Below, in pieces: positions 43,113-54,441 of a DNA stretch of 64,000 nt; positions within the stretch are counted from its first letter, which is position 1; every line of letters starts with the position of its first letter. The position numbers were made by a program, and so were the translations under genes. Location of the stretch: contig NC_079134.1 of assembly GCF_945859705.1 (NCBI RefSeq), positions 65,946,437 to 66,010,436 on the forward strand, given 5' to 3'. This DNA is from Episyrphus balteatus (lineage: Eukaryota; Arthropoda; Insecta; Diptera; Syrphidae). The notes under the pieces are model-generated. The model saw only the letters and a list, made by a program, of their open reading frames with translations. It was not told the DNA's origin and did no database searches.

Positions 43113-44003
43113 TTACAGCCACTCATCATACCATCCAATTTTTCTGCTCACTGTTATCATCATGATCTTCTTCGGAAGTCGACCTTCATCCATTTTTAAG
43201 ACCTTTATAATGTAATCAGACTGTAATTTTAGTGTTTTTATGAATAACGCTGATAATCCAGTTTCCAGGCTCATCGCATAGTTTGGTGTGTTCGATGGTA
43301 GTTTAAACATGCGTTTTAAGTTGAAGCGTAAAGGTTTTTCAACTTCATCATATTGCTGCCCTCCCCACACTTGCGCTGCGTAAAGCATGATTGATTCTGC
43401 AACAGATTCAAAAACTTTAAATTTTGTGCTATGATTTAGATATTTGTTGGAGAAACACTTCTTCAAAGTGGAGTTTATTGCAGTTTTTGCCTTTGCAAGC
43501 TTATTTTTCAAGTGCTTTTCCATTTTTAAATTGCAGGTGAAGATCAGTCCAAGGTACTTGTATTCGCTGACAACTTCAAGTCTTTTGTTATTGTAGTGCC
43601 ACTTCTCATTTGCTCGTAGTCTGCCTCTTCCTCTATTGAAGATCATGATCTTCGACTTCTCTTGGTTGACCACTAGGTTCCATTTGGCACAGTATTCGCA
43701 TAATCGATTGATCATCAGTTGTAACGTATCCGGTGAATGAGCTAAAATCACTATATCATCTGCAAACGGAAGTGCTTTAATAGAAGTACTGCTGACTTCA
43801 ATTCCACCAGGCAGGATGTCTGTAACATCGTCGATAAATAGCGCACACAGCAAAGGGCTCAGACTACAACCTTGCCTCACTCTAATTTTCGTTTCAAACC
43901 ATTCTGATACTACTCCACCATAACAGACAGCAGCCCATGTATCTTCAAGCAGATTTTCTATGACTCTTCCAGATTTGTGAGACATTCCCTTACAGTACAA
44001 TTT
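43113..44003 (-). pseudogene. LINE-E reverse transcriptase, palm and thumb
   Basis: The 295-residue frame reads MSHKSGRVIENLLEDTWAAV, TKIRVRQGCSLSPLLCALFI (the VRQGCxLSP block), STSIKALPFADDIVILAHSP with catalytic FADD, WNLVVNQEKSKIMIFNRGRG, VVSEYKYLGLIFTCNLKMEK and YAAQVWGGQQYDEVE. All RT motifs present are intact. It is the continuation of the RT piece at 50740-50481 across the LOA insertion; ATG 44000 is internal. Confidence 0.87.
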
Positions 44004-44402
44004 TTGCTAGGCAAAAATCCTTGTATCAAACCCTCCTAGTGGGTGCCGGGCGGTAATGATCACCACAGTTCTTATCTTGTGCGTTTTTGGCAAGATGGGG
44101 ATCAGCTAAGGTTAGGTTGCATAGCTGTGTTGTTCCTCAACACCTCAATAGTTAAACAACCAGAAATGCAATTTTACCATCGATACAAGGTTCCCAATTT
44201 TCAGTGGTGGGGTGAGCGCTGTCATTATCCAAGCCGAAGAAATGGAAGGCTGGGGGATAAGCCAGTCGAGAACGAGCACTTTCGGATGCCTTGGCAGGAT
44301 CCGTCATAATTTTTGCCTTGCCCCGGTAATCGGCTCTGCCGGGGTTGACCTTTCCTTTCCGACCTACTCGTGGGACTTCAATTTATAACTTCAAATTAAA
44401 AA

Positions 44403-44598
44403 ATGGACAAAAAAGACAAGACAGACTGTACGACTTCCGAGATGGAAGATGAACTTCTGGCCTCGAGCCAGGGGACAATCGGAGGCTGTTCAGATGATGC
44501 TGGAGGTACTAGCACCTCTGAGCAACCTTCAAAAACTGGAAGTGTAGGCGGTACCCCTGTACTTCGACCCGCAATAAATCGAATAAATCCTTCTAATC
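44403..44598 (+). pseudogene. LOA element ORF1, N-terminal part
   Basis: It begins MDKKDKTDCTTSEMEDELLA and is Ser/Thr/Gly-rich and polar. The last residues before the FB-A insertion are RPAINRINPSN. After the insertion ORF1 resumes at 46081. It is the first ATG after a 400-bp 5' UTR. Function would be RNA binding; no domain is recognisable in this part. Confidence 0.65.
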
Positions 44599-46080
44599 CA
44601 GTCAAATAAGGGTTTAACCTCGGAATGAATGTTAGTAGAAATTTTTTTTGCTCAATATCTTCCTTTTGCCATTCTATAACATATCTCAAAAGTCTAGAAA
44701 AATCTCATGTCCGCTTGTCGCGATTTCAAGGTCAAATCGCGAAATGGAGATTTTCAAAATTAGCAAAAATAGGCTATGGTATTATATACACATATGATAC
44801 ATGATTTCAAGTATTTTTTAATGCTGATTCCAAAAAATCTAAAACCAAGACAATCTGACGTCTCTGGAAAAAGTTATACCTGTTTTTCATCTGTCAACTC
44901 ATATTATTATAACAGTTGCAAACTTACTGCCGAAAAACCAACCCTTAAAAGTTATGGTAGATGAACCAAATTTTGCATGAAGATTTAAGAATCCATCATT
45001 ATTAAAAATCAAAACAATCCATTACAAAAAATATATATACCTACGAAATAATGGTATTTTTTGATGGAGGGGCAAATTTTAGGATATGCACTAAAGAAGA
45101 TTCTTGTTCATCTTAGGAATAAGTGTTAATAGGCTAATTTTTTCATTTTAATCTTTGTTTGGATATTCTTTAACTACCCTCAAAAATCTTAAAAAATCTC
45201 ATGTCCGCAAGTCCTAATTTTCTTGGTTTGAAGATAAGGTGCAGATTTTAAAAAATTGAAATTTGTGTCAGATCAACATGAATAAGGTGCTTTACTTTTC
45301 AGGGATGGTCAGGTTGAGTTGTTTGTGAGTTTTGTTGGAATAGGTGTTAAAAAATACCTTTAAATCATGTCGCTTATGTTGGTATACATATAAAAATTTA
45401 AACTTTTCTTATTAATTTTTTAAAATCTGCACCTTATCTTCAAACCAAGAAAATTAGGACTTGCGGACATGAGATTTTTTTCGATTTTTGAGGGTAGTTA
45501 AAGAATATCCAAACAAAGATTAAAATGAAAAAATTAGCCTATTAACACTTATTCCTAAGATGAACAAGAATCTTCTTTAGTGCATATCCTAAAATTTGCC
45601 CCTCCATCAAAAAATACCATTATTTCGTAGGTACATATATTTTTTGTAATGGATTGTTTTGATTTTTAATAATGATGGATTCTAAAATCTTCATGCAAAA
45701 TTTGGTTCATCTACCATAACTTTTAAGGGTTTTTCGGCAGTAAGTTTGCAACTGTTATAATAATATGAGTTGACAGATGAAAAACAGGTATAACTTTTTC
45801 CAGAGACGTCAGATTGTCTTGGTTTAAGATTTTTTGGAATCAGCATTAAAAAATACCTTGAAATCATGTATCATATGTGTATATAATACCATAGCCTATT
45901 TTTGCTAATTTTGAAAATCTATATTTCGCGATTTGACCTTGAAATCGCGACAAGCGGACATGAGATTTTTCTAGACTTTTGAGATATGTTATAGAATGGC
46001 AAAAGGAAGATATTGAGCAAAAAAAATTTCTACTAACATTTCATTCCGAGATTTATCCCTTTTTTCTCCTTATTTGACTG
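44599..46080. repeat. FB-A fold-back, arms about 660 bp
   Basis: CAGTCAAATAAGG at 44599 pairs with its inverse ending at 46080. Arms 44599-45257 and about 45416-46080 are nearly identical in inverse, around a 160-bp loop. TGCGGACATGAG-type blocks occur four times. It interrupts ORF1 of the LOA element. The flanks (AATC and TATT) do not give a clear target duplication. A single arm of the same family lies at 1532-2153. Confidence 0.85.
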
Positions 46081-47066
46081 TATTATTCGGGTAGCAGAGC
46101 CAGCCAAAGCCATGCTACCCGGCGTAAGAGAAGATAAGCAAGTTCGCATCGGAGAGCGGATTTCAATAGGGCATCCTTCATTCTAAGCAAGATTGCTTTA
46201 AATGAGGAAGCTGGAACTCCGCACGAAAACGATGCTGCTGATAAGATCAAATATGGGAAGATTGTTGAGGAGTACAACAATCTTCTCATTGAGCCAAAAA
46301 AAAAATTAGATCACCTGAGGAAGCTAATCCTCCTCAGAAAAAGTCTAAAGCAAACGGCACCAACAAGAAAGCACCATCTCAAGGAGCGGGGTAATCGCGC
46401 ACTTTTAGTGAGATTGTCAGAGACGATCTTCAAGTGGCGGTTGTAGATGAGCTCTCCACTGACAACAGAGCTCTAATGTCGGTGTGGAACTCCATCGAGG
46501 CTAAGCTTTCTGAGATGGTCTTTCTATATACCTTATCTGCAACTGAGGGACCCTACCCAAGTTTCGACTCTGGTGAGATGCTTAGGCGATACAGGGTAAT
46601 CAAGTGCGAGGATGTGTTCTCTAGGGATTTCCTTAGTAAAAGTGTAGCTGAGGTCAGCAACAAATGGGATGGCTTGAAGCTTAAGGAAATTCCAAGACAA
46701 CCACTGGCTCGCATTTGGCTGCCCCTCATGAGCATCAAGCCAAGCGGACCGGAGCTAATCCGCAGTCTCCAGAAGTTAAACCCGCTGATTCCTATGCATG
46801 ACTGGGTAGTCATTAAGGCTGAAGAGCCGCAGAAGAACAGCGCGTTTTACCTTCTGAGGATCTGCGAGGTCAGTCGTGGGGCTCTCGAAAAAGCCGATTT
46901 CAAGCTACGTTTTGGCATTAGGAATGCCAAGATAAAGATTCTGCAGAGTCAGGAAACGGACCCTAACCTAGTTGAGGATACTGTCGAGGATGACGATGTC
47001 CCCAAAGAGGCAGGGTTCTCCGGCAAGGAGCTGGTAACTGACTGTGTAGAATCTATTCCAAATTGA
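46081..47066 (+). pseudogene. LOA element ORF1, main part (DUF4780-like)
   Basis: The reading resumes with SGSRASQSHATRR, ASFILSKIALNEEAG, YGKIVEEYNNLLIE, then shifts into the frame from 46434: MAVVDELSTDNRALMSVWNS, KLSEMVFLYTL, KWDGLKLKEIPRQPLARIWL, LMSIKPSGPELIRSLQKLNP and FKLRFGIRNAKIKIL. The pattern W-G-LK, RP-xx-xxW-P, L-x-LQ-x-NP is that of the ORF1 domain often listed as DUF4780 in LOA/R1-type elements. The stop at 47066 is 5 bp before the ORF2 start. Confidence 0.78.
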
Positions 47067-47070
47067 AAAC

Positions 47071-47390
47071 ATGCTGCGCGTCATTCAGGTTAATCTGAAG
47101 CACTCTAAATGTGCTTCAGATAACCTGAGAGTTTTCCTGAGGGAGGAAAACTTTGATGTGGGCATTATTCAAGAGCCCTGGGTTAATGGCCTCCGAGTAA
47201 GGGGCCTCCAAGACAGCCAATACGACCTTTTTTACAAGCCCGTCAGTTCGAACCAAGGTAAGCCAAGAACTTGTATTTTAGCTAAAAAACACTTAAAAGC
47301 TTTTTTGTGTCCTAATCTTAGCACCTCTGATTTGACCGTTGTCAAATTGGAGGGTTCAAATACTGAGGGTACCCAATCTGAGCACAGATA
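47071..47390 (+). pseudogene. LOA element ORF2, endonuclease N-terminus, truncated
   Basis: The frame begins MLRVIQVNLKHSKCASDNLR with the catalytic Asn, then DVGIIQEPWVNGLRVRGLQD with the catalytic Glu. It continues for about 95 residues and jumps at about 47360-47395 into linker sequence (VEDLESKVITFERSMITAFK) in an overlapping frame. The GDFNAHH and SDH blocks are absent, so roughly two thirds of the endonuclease is deleted. Confidence 0.8.
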
Positions 47391-48690
47391 CGGTTGAAGA
47401 TCTTGAATCAAAGGTTATAACCTTTGAAAGATCGATGATCACTGCCTTTAAAGTGAGACATAGCAGCAAAACATTTCCTCCTTGGTGGAATGAAGACTTG
47501 TCTAATCTGAGGAAGATGACTAGAACAATCTTCAACATCTGCCACAAATACAAATTTTATCAACCCTATAAAGATTGCTTAAAAGTCTATAAGCGTACTA
47601 TAGCTTTAGCCAAAAAAGAAAGCTGGGAGGAATACTGTCATTCCATAGAAGATATTAAGGATTCCGCCAGGATAAGCAAGGTTTTATCGAAAGAACATTC
47701 TAACCCCTCGTTTCTTAAAAAGCCTGACGGATCCTGGACACTATATCCAGCTGAATCCTTGGAACTACTAATGACTACTCACTTTCCGGGGTGTGTGGAT
47801 AGCACCTCTGAAGTGAACATAAGTCCCACCTTGCTATCAGTTACGACAGAGCGAGTAAACTCCTTGATAACAAGAGAAAATATAGCTTGGGCTATTAATA
47901 CTTTCTCTCGGTATAAATCCCCAGGCCCTGATGGTATTCTTCCTATTATGCTGCAAAATCCGCTAGAGATAGCAGTTCCATGGCTTGAAAAAATCTTTAA
48001 AGGCTGCCTTCTTTTAATCATGTGCCCAAGTCTTGGACACAAGTTAGCGTGGTTTTCATACCCAAAGTGGGCAAAAGAGGACATGAATCCGCGAAGGATT
48101 TCCGGCCAATAAGTTTAACATCTTTCTTACTTAAAACCTTAGAAAGAATCTTGGAAACTCATATTAGAGACATTTTCAAAAGATGTCCCTTAGCTAGTTC
48201 GCAGCACGCTTATATGAGGGGCAAATCTACGGAAACAGCCCTCCATGAAGTTGTTAGAACAATTGAGAACTCGATCCACTTTAAGGAATATACCCTATCT
48301 ACCTTCTTAGATGTAGAGGGAGCTTTTAACAATGTCCTAACCGAATCTATTCTCGAGGCCCTAGTGACTTTTGAAGTAGAAGACTACATCAGAAGTTGGA
48401 TTATTTCAATGCTAAGAGAGAGAAGAATTCAAGCAAGTTTAGGAAATTCAAACTGTTTTAAGTGAGTCAACAGGGGTACGCCTCAGGGTGGCGTTCTCTC
48501 TCCCTTTTTATGGCTCCTTGTTATGAACAATATCCTCGTGAAGCTTGAGAGAAGTGGAGTGAAGGCAGTGGCATATGCGGATGATCTGGTTGTACTTGTA
48601 TCAGGAAAATTTTTACCCGTGATCAGCGAGATCACTGACACGGCTTTGAGAAAAGCAACTGGGCTACAAGCTGTGGCCTAGGAGTTAATC
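47391..48690 (+). pseudogene. LOA element ORF2, linker and reverse transcriptase
   Basis: The linker (FPPWWNEDLSNLRKMTRTIF) leads to INTFSRYKSPGPDGILPIML. A shift near 48020 changes frame to SWTQVSVVFIPKVGKRG, KDFRPISLTSFLLKTLERIL, SQHAYMRGKSTETALHEVV and LSTFLDVEGAFNNV (first catalytic Asp). After a stop near 48464 come NRGTPQGGVLSPFLWLLVMN and VAYADDLVVLVSG with intact YADD. A further shift near 48660-48690 breaks the thumb. Confidence 0.83.
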
Positions 48691-48707
48691 AAAGTAAAAC
48701 GGAACTG

Positions 48708-49204
48708 ATGCTTTTTACAACTAAAACCAAAATCCCTGTCTTCCCTCTACCTCAGCTTAACGGCCAAATCTTATCACATTCTTCTAGTGCAAAATATTTA
48801 GGTGTAATTTTGGACACTAAACTGAGCTGGAAGCTAAATATAGAAGAGCGGGTTAAGAAGGCGAGCATTGCTTTCTATGCCTGCAGTAAAACCTTTGGGA
48901 AAAAATGGGGTCTTAAATCAAAAATGGTTCTATGGACTTACACAGCGGTGGTACGACCCATTCTTACTTACGGCGCCATTGTTTGGTGGCCTGCACTAAA
49001 TAAAGCATATAACATCAACAAACTTAAGAAAATCCAAAGAACAGGTCACAGTGACACTACCATCGGATATGCTTCTGACACCCACGGACTACTGCACTCC
49101 TATTTTGAATACTGTAATGAATTGCAAGGTCAGCTTCCCGTCTAGATCAGACTGGGAAGAGGGCATTGTGACGAGAAACTTCGACACCTGCATTTTCACT
49201 GAGG
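48708..49204 (+). pseudogene. LOA element ORF2, RT thumb to RNase H start
   Basis: It reads MLFTTKTKIPVFPLPQLNGQ, SSAKYLGVILDTKLSWKLNI, GLKSKMVLWTYTAVVRPILT and YGAIVWWPALNK, then NKLKKIQRTG. A deletion after IQRTG removes the conserved LCCCITGA-type block and joins HSDTTIGYASD. A shift near 49140 leads to WEEGIVTRNFDTCIFTEGSK, the beginning of RNase H. Confidence 0.78.
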
Positions 49205-50318
49205 GCTCAAAAATGGATGAAGGTGCAGCGCCTGAGATGGCTAGGTCACGTGGAGCGCATGGACAACAATGCTCCGGCCCGGAAAGTTTTCGACTCCAAT
49301 CCAGAGGGACGGCGCTGTAGAGGAAGACCTCGTCTGAGGTGGCGCAACCAAGTGGAAGGGGACCTCAACCAACTTGGCGTGCGCAACTGGAAGCAGCGAG
49401 CTAAGGATAGAGCTGGCTGGCGAAGCTTGTTGGTTGAGGCCCAAATCCACAGCGGATTGTAGCCGCCTTACGGCGCTGGTCACCCTAAGTAAGTAAGTAA
49501 GCTCAAAAATGGATTGTGGGGTCGGTGCGGGTGTCTACTATGAATCCCCCAACATCTCAAAATCCTTTCGACTACCAAACTTTGCCAGTGTATTCCAAGC
49601 GGAATTGCTGGCAATTAAAGAAGCTTGCAAATTACTTAGCCTATATCCAAATCAAAACCAAAGCATAGCTATACTAACAGATAGTCAGGCAGCTATAAAA
49701 GCAATTGCTTCGTTCACGACATCCTCCAAATTAGTTCAGCAGTGCAGAGAGGAACTCTCATTGCTGAGTGGAAGCCTCACAATCACTCTCATCTGGATCC
49801 CAGGTCACAGTGGTTTTGAAGGCAATGAAAAGGCGGATGAACTGGCCAGGCAAGGATTGGCCCTTCATGAGTCTCTAGCAGAAATAGTTAACATCCCCAT
49901 GGGAGTCATGAAGGGCGATATCTTCTTAAAATATCTAACAAAAGCCAACAATAGGTGGCACAACTTGACTAGCTGCGTCATATCCAGAAAAATCTGGCCC
50001 ACCTATAATAAATCCAAAACATATGACCTAATCTCTAGACCCAGAAAAGAAATTAGCAGGATCGTTGCGGTATGTACGGGACATTGGCCGATAGGAGAAC
50101 ACGCAGCAAAGCTAGGTATTCCTTACAACACCTTTTGTCGCAGTTGTTTGAATCAGCAGGAAAAAGAAACGGTATTCCACTTCCTACGCCAATGTCCTGC
50201 CCTTGCTAGAAGAAGAATGCTCTCTCTTGGCAGTGAATCTTTCAACGATATAAATAACATCTCAGAATTAAAGATCAAAGACTTGATCTCATTCCTCAAT
50301 GCAACGAAGTGGTTTTAG
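49205..50318 (+). pseudogene. LOA element ORF2, RNase H domain split by a fragment
   Basis: RNase H removes the RNA strand during cDNA synthesis. The first motif, FTEGSKMD, has Glu where TDGS is usual; the fragment 49219-49500 follows. The domain continues CGVGAGVYYESP, FQAELLAIKEA (Glu), ILTDSQAAIKAI (Asp) and WIPGHSGFEGNEKADELARQ (His and Asp). A CRSCLNQQEKETVFHFLRQC zinc-like block ends the protein near 50318. From 49509 the frame of 269 residues is uninterrupted. Confidence 0.88.
49219..49500 (+). mobile_element. RTE-like LINE 3' fragment with 14-bp TSD
   Basis: A 282-bp insert flanked by GCTCAAAAATGGAT at 49205-49218 and 49501-49514. It encodes RLRWLGHVERMDNNAPARKV, GRRCRGRPRLRWRNQVEGDL and an end in QIHSGL, then a (TAAG)n tail. 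It is nearly identical to 20222-20496, with about 15 base differences by eye, and begins at almost the same point. Confidence 0.92.
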
Positions 50319-50480
50319 TTAGGCTAGCCTAAACACTCGTATGTATTGAAATCACTTTATTCCAATTAATCCATTTATAACTCATAGGTTTCACAAGTTT
50401 TTGTATCAAAACGGCGCATTTTGCGCTAATTGGGTCATCAAGCTAGGCTGCTTATGACCGCCATCTCTACCTACCTACCT

Positions 50481-50740
50481 ACAGTACAATTTGTACATCA
50501 ACGATCTTATATCGACTGTGTCGAATGCAGCCTTTAAATCCACAAATAACGCGTATAATTTCTTTCCCTGCGCTGCAAAAGATTCGGCTACATTGCGAAG
50601 TACAAAAATGTGGTCGACAGTTGAGTATCCCGCTTGGTACTCTTTGAGCAAATTGTTGTGGTTGATCCAAGTTGTAAGACGCCGTTGTAAAATAGTCGTT
50701 AAAATTTTGTACGATACATTTAAAAAGGATATTTTTTTTA
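50481..50740 (-). pseudogene. LINE-E reverse transcriptase, fingers
   Basis: The minus reading is ISFLNVSYKILTTILQRRLT, NHNNLLKEYQAGY, STVDHIFVLRNVAESFAAQG and KKLYALFVDLKAAFDTVDIR, with the catalytic Asp in VDLKAAFD. QAGYRxxxST is shortened to QAGYST by a small deletion. It joins 52305 upstream (NNYKGIS) and 44003 downstream. Confidence 0.83.
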
Positions 50741-52304
50741 TATTCCCACGCCTCTTTCCCCCCCAGATACCGCACGCGCTGGGGCCCATTTTCACCGAGT
50801 ACGAAGTCATTTGCGGATGATTATCGTATCGGCACTTTTTAGTGTTTTTTGAAGGTAAAAACAAATTAAAAAGAACTAAATAAGTAAAGAGAATGGTGAT
50901 ACGAATATCAAAGGAAGGTCAAAGATTGGGACTACTTAGTACAAGTATTTATTATATCTATGCAAAATAAAAAAAACCTAAAATGAACAAAAAATAAATT
51001 TAATATTTCATGTTTAATTTTCAGAAAGTGTCAAAATTTTAAAACAAAAATGTTTTAATAGTCAAGAGTGTTGAGAAAAAAATAATTCAATATACATACA
51101 TAAAATTAGGTATAAAGACAATAAATGAGAAAAGAATCAGTAAAGATTAAACATAAATACAAAAAAAAAGTTTATGAGCGTGGTACATTGGTTTTTAGTA
51201 TTTTTTCAGACTAGTTTTATTAATATTAAAATCAAACAGATTAGTATTCAAATTTAGAAGCTTACACATGCGAGTTAAGGGAACATGCATTGGGTCAATG
51301 TGGGTAAATGTAAACAATTTCATGTCTTTTTTTTCTTTTGACTTTAGATTTTAATATGTTTTTACGGAACAACTTGACAGGTATCTTCAAATGCAAATAT
51401 GAAATGATGGCAATTCTTTTTTATAAATACAAACAAATATTGACCAAATTGTTTAAATTTCTGTCAAATGTGGCATGTTTATCATATGGATAACGACTTG
51501 AAAAATGTTCAAGAAGGTATTTCACAAAAACTTTTTCAAATTCCAATAAAAGTTTTTGTTTCCTTCCTTTGATTCTTTATATAGGCACCCAATATGCATC
51601 CTGAGCAACTCTGAACGTCATATTTGTGTTTTTTTACGTCAAAGACCGATTTTGCAACATCATCCACTGAAAATGATGGTGTTGGCTACTTTAAAATGTG
51701 ACTCCGTGGCACTTTAGCAATAGTAATTGACTAAAAAATATTTTATTTTTATTAAAACCAATAATTTCAACAAAAATATATGTTTACATTTACCCCCAGA
51801 ATACGTTCTTTACATTTTCCCATTATGAAAAATATTCTGGGGTAAATGTTAACACATGCAAATCGACATAAATGTCCTGTAATTTAAATTTTGTTTGTTT
51901 CACATAGAATGTACATCAAAATTCAAAACTAAAAAGTATTTGCAAATTATACTGACTTAATTGAATCTGCAAAAATAAATTTAATATTTCTGAAAGACTA
52001 ACGACTTGTTTGGCACTTTAAAAAATTATCTTTCACGAAAAATACGCTAGTCGAATGAATTCTCTCTTGACAGCAATGAGTTTGACGTATAAGTTAAAAG
52101 ATACATGCGTCCGCGATTTGTATGCGTCAAAGAGATTTAATATAAGCTTGTTATGAGCCATGTTCTCATTTACCCCTGTTTACATTTACACACATTGACC
52201 CTACCATAATTAGAACGGTGTTGGGGTAATTTTATTAAATCCAAGCTACGAAAGTTATAAGTACCTCTCCGGTAGTTCAAATTAATAGAATTAAGCAGAT
52301 ATTC
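50741..52304. mobile_element. 1.5-kb insertion in LINE-E RT
   Basis: LINE-E sequence (GGAATATCC) is split here. GATATT occurs at both joints (near 50728 and 52299) and may be a short target duplication. Inside, TGGGTCAATGTGGGTAAATG at about 51291 pairs with its inverse CATTTACACACATTGACCC at about 52184-52202, and GTTTACATTTACCCC-type motifs recur at 51781 and 51850. The segment 51291-52203 is probably its own TIR element. No coding capacity. Confidence 0.6.
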
Positions 52305-52533
52305 CCTTATAGTTGTTTCGATCGGATTTGTAGCCCTTTTTGTAGATTTGGAATATCAAAGCTTTCTTGAAATATCCAGGCATATTATAGAATTCCCCCG
52401 GAATACGATCCAAACCTGGTGCATTGCCATTTTGCAGATCTTTGATCACCGCATTCGTTTTTGTCACTGTTATTTGTGAATCCAGTACGTCGTCTTCAAA
52501 GCAGGGAGAAGCAAATTGAAGGGAATTTGTCAT
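52305..52533 (-). pseudogene. LINE-E linker before RT
   Basis: The minus reading is LDSQITVTKTNAVIKDLQNG, NAPGLDRIPGEFYN, PGYFKKALIFQIYKKGYKSD and RNNYKGIS, the standard approach to the RT domain in this LINE type. A deletion removes the stretch between EFYN and PGYFKK (some 25 residues in related elements). Confidence 0.8.
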
Positions 52534-53220
52534 GGGCGTAACTAGAGATTTTGTCTAGGGTGGGCCAGATGATATCGTCCACTTGAAGCCATGCATTTTT
52601 TTTACTTTGCTCCCTACAATGGCAAATAATTCGCCAAGCTCTGTTATTTTTAATAATTTAAAATTTGTCACAAATAATGGTTGTGTAACTCAATTTTTTT
52701 TGACAAAATGTGTTTTTTTGATTAATGGTATCGTATTTTGTTAATATCATTCAATATAAGGAGGAATAAACTCCAATTACGCAATATATCTTCGATAGTT
52801 ACCGTTTTTTGTTTTTATATTGTGTGGTGATAGGTAAAGGTATATGAAATTCCTTTTTTTTAGAAGCTTGTTATCTCGAAATGCAATTGGATGAAGTTAA
52901 AGCACTTTTATTTTGAGGGACACACATGTTGAATTCAGTCACAATATATGACAGCTATTAGCTTTAAAAACTGACCTTATCAAGTTTTCAATTTTATTTT
53001 ATTTGCTTTATTTTTTTACTTAAGGTGCTCTTGAAACTTAAGCCGAAATTAAGGAAATTAAATTTTGTGCATTGAGTTAAGTATTTAGTCGAGGATACAT
53101 TTTTGAAATTTGAATGTCTGGTGAATAAAAAAAATTATCTTTGGCTTAATGTACCTGTGTGAATTTGGATAAATTTTTAACGTAGATATATTTTTTTTCT
53201 GCAAAACAAAAGAATTAATA

Positions 53221-53409
53221 GCCGTTTTTTATTATCTCACTTGATCCAAATAGATCATTAATTAATACAAATTACTACAACTTTATGCGATCGTGGATCG
53301 AAAATAGTGATCTTGCTTTCTATCAGGATCACGAATCGTGATCCCGATCTCATGTTGTCCTACGTGTTAATTAATGACCTATATGGATCAAGTGGTATTA
53401 TCCCACGGC
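53221..53409. repeat. 189-bp hairpin repeat, AGCCGT ends
   Basis: AGCCGTTTTTTATTATCTCA with ACTTGATCC, TAGATCATTAATTAATAC and their inverses (TGTTAATTAATGACCTATAT, GGATCAAGT, ACGGCT) make a near-complete palindrome around TGATCTTGC and CACGAATCGTG. It is non-coding, and no clear target duplication is seen. Confidence 0.7.
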
Positions 53410-53910
53410 TAGTGATGTTAAAATAATTTATAAATAATAACATAAACTTCCAACACACATTGTCCTGTGAATTTTATTTTTGTGTTGCCATTCACTAACA
53501 ATTTTTTTCATCAATAAAATAAAATATGTATATTGAAAAATATTAATTTTCCCTAATACACACTCATAGTGTTTAGGTACCTACTACTTACTCAATTTTC
53601 TTTCTTTATTTTCAGTTTTTGATTAGATATTGAAAAAAATACACAAACAATTTTTCCTCTGAAGATAAAAATTAAAATTTAACATGCTCCCAGAGCAAGA
53701 TAAATTTTTGACAACTAAAATTATCTTTTCACCGCAAGTGTGAAAAATGTATTCTCGTCTAAATATTTTACCTGATTCACACACGGCCTAAATATCGAAA
53801 TAAAGTCTGGTGCCAAAGTTTTAAATTGAAACAGCTCCGGCCTTTGAGTCTGCTCATATAAACGAGGTATGTACTTACATTATCGCTGGCTGATAACAAT
53901 ATTCACAAAC

Positions 53911-54053
53911 ATAGTGCCGGGCTACACGGTGATTTTTCAATCGTCTAAGCAGTCAGGTTGTAGGCAAGGGGTGAGGATTTCCCTCTTTTTGACGTTTGTT
54001 CCTAGTAAATGTAAACTGGAACGTGATTGGGCACAACACTGTGTAGCCAGGCC
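53911..54053. repeat. Short repeat with GGGCTACACGGTG inverted ends
   Basis: GTGCCGGGCTACACGGTG and CACTGTGTAGCCAGGCCC are imperfect inverted ends about 140 bp apart. It may be a small MITE; no duplication was established. Confidence 0.5.
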
Positions 54054-54441
54054 CATACAAACAACTCTATAATTCTCAGCAAGCGATATTATGAAAAAAA
54101 AAAAAAACTGTCAGTGGGAGCTAATACCAGACTAAAGCCAGAACTATAATTGTCAGATGAAACATGAAACGGAGGGCAACAGCGCTCGCACCAGAACTCA
54201 ATGGATGAAAACTTATGAAAAAGACAAGGAAAACAACAACAAAAACGTGAATTTCCATAGTCCTGTCAATTTTTCTAGAGTGAGCCACGGATTTTCTAGG
54301 GTGGGCCTGGCCCACCCAGGACCCCCCTTCCTTCGCACATGGAATTTGTACAGCTTTGTGGAATTAACAGCGTTTTGAAGTGAGAGTACAATGAAGATGC
54401 ATTTAAGTTTTTGTTTATAGTGAGTCCCGTTCCATTAATGT

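Larger units (their letters stand above)
44004..50480 (+). mobile_element. LOA-clade LINE with 12-bp TSD, inserted in LINE-E
   Basis: Flanked by ACAGTACAATTT at 43992-44003 and 50481-50492. Order on the plus strand: 5' UTR (44004-44402), ORF1 (44403-47066, split by a fold-back), ORF2 from 47071 with endonuclease, RT and RNase H (to 50318, split by an RTE-like fragment), 3' UTR and a CTACCTACCTACCT tail. ORF1-EN-RT-RNase H and the EN start MLRVIQVNLKHSK point to the LOA clade. Several frameshifts and an EN deletion make it inactive. Confidence 0.93.
52534..54441. other. Non-coding stretch with small MITE-like repeats
   Basis: No gene is recognisable. Two small hairpin repeats lie at 53221-53409 and 53911-54053. 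A lone Harbinger-like end, CACACGGCCTAAATA, occurs at 53771. TCTAGGGTGGGCC appears near both sides (52553 and 54296) and could mark the ends of one old insertion in LINE-E. Short frames here show no domain. Confidence 0.5.
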
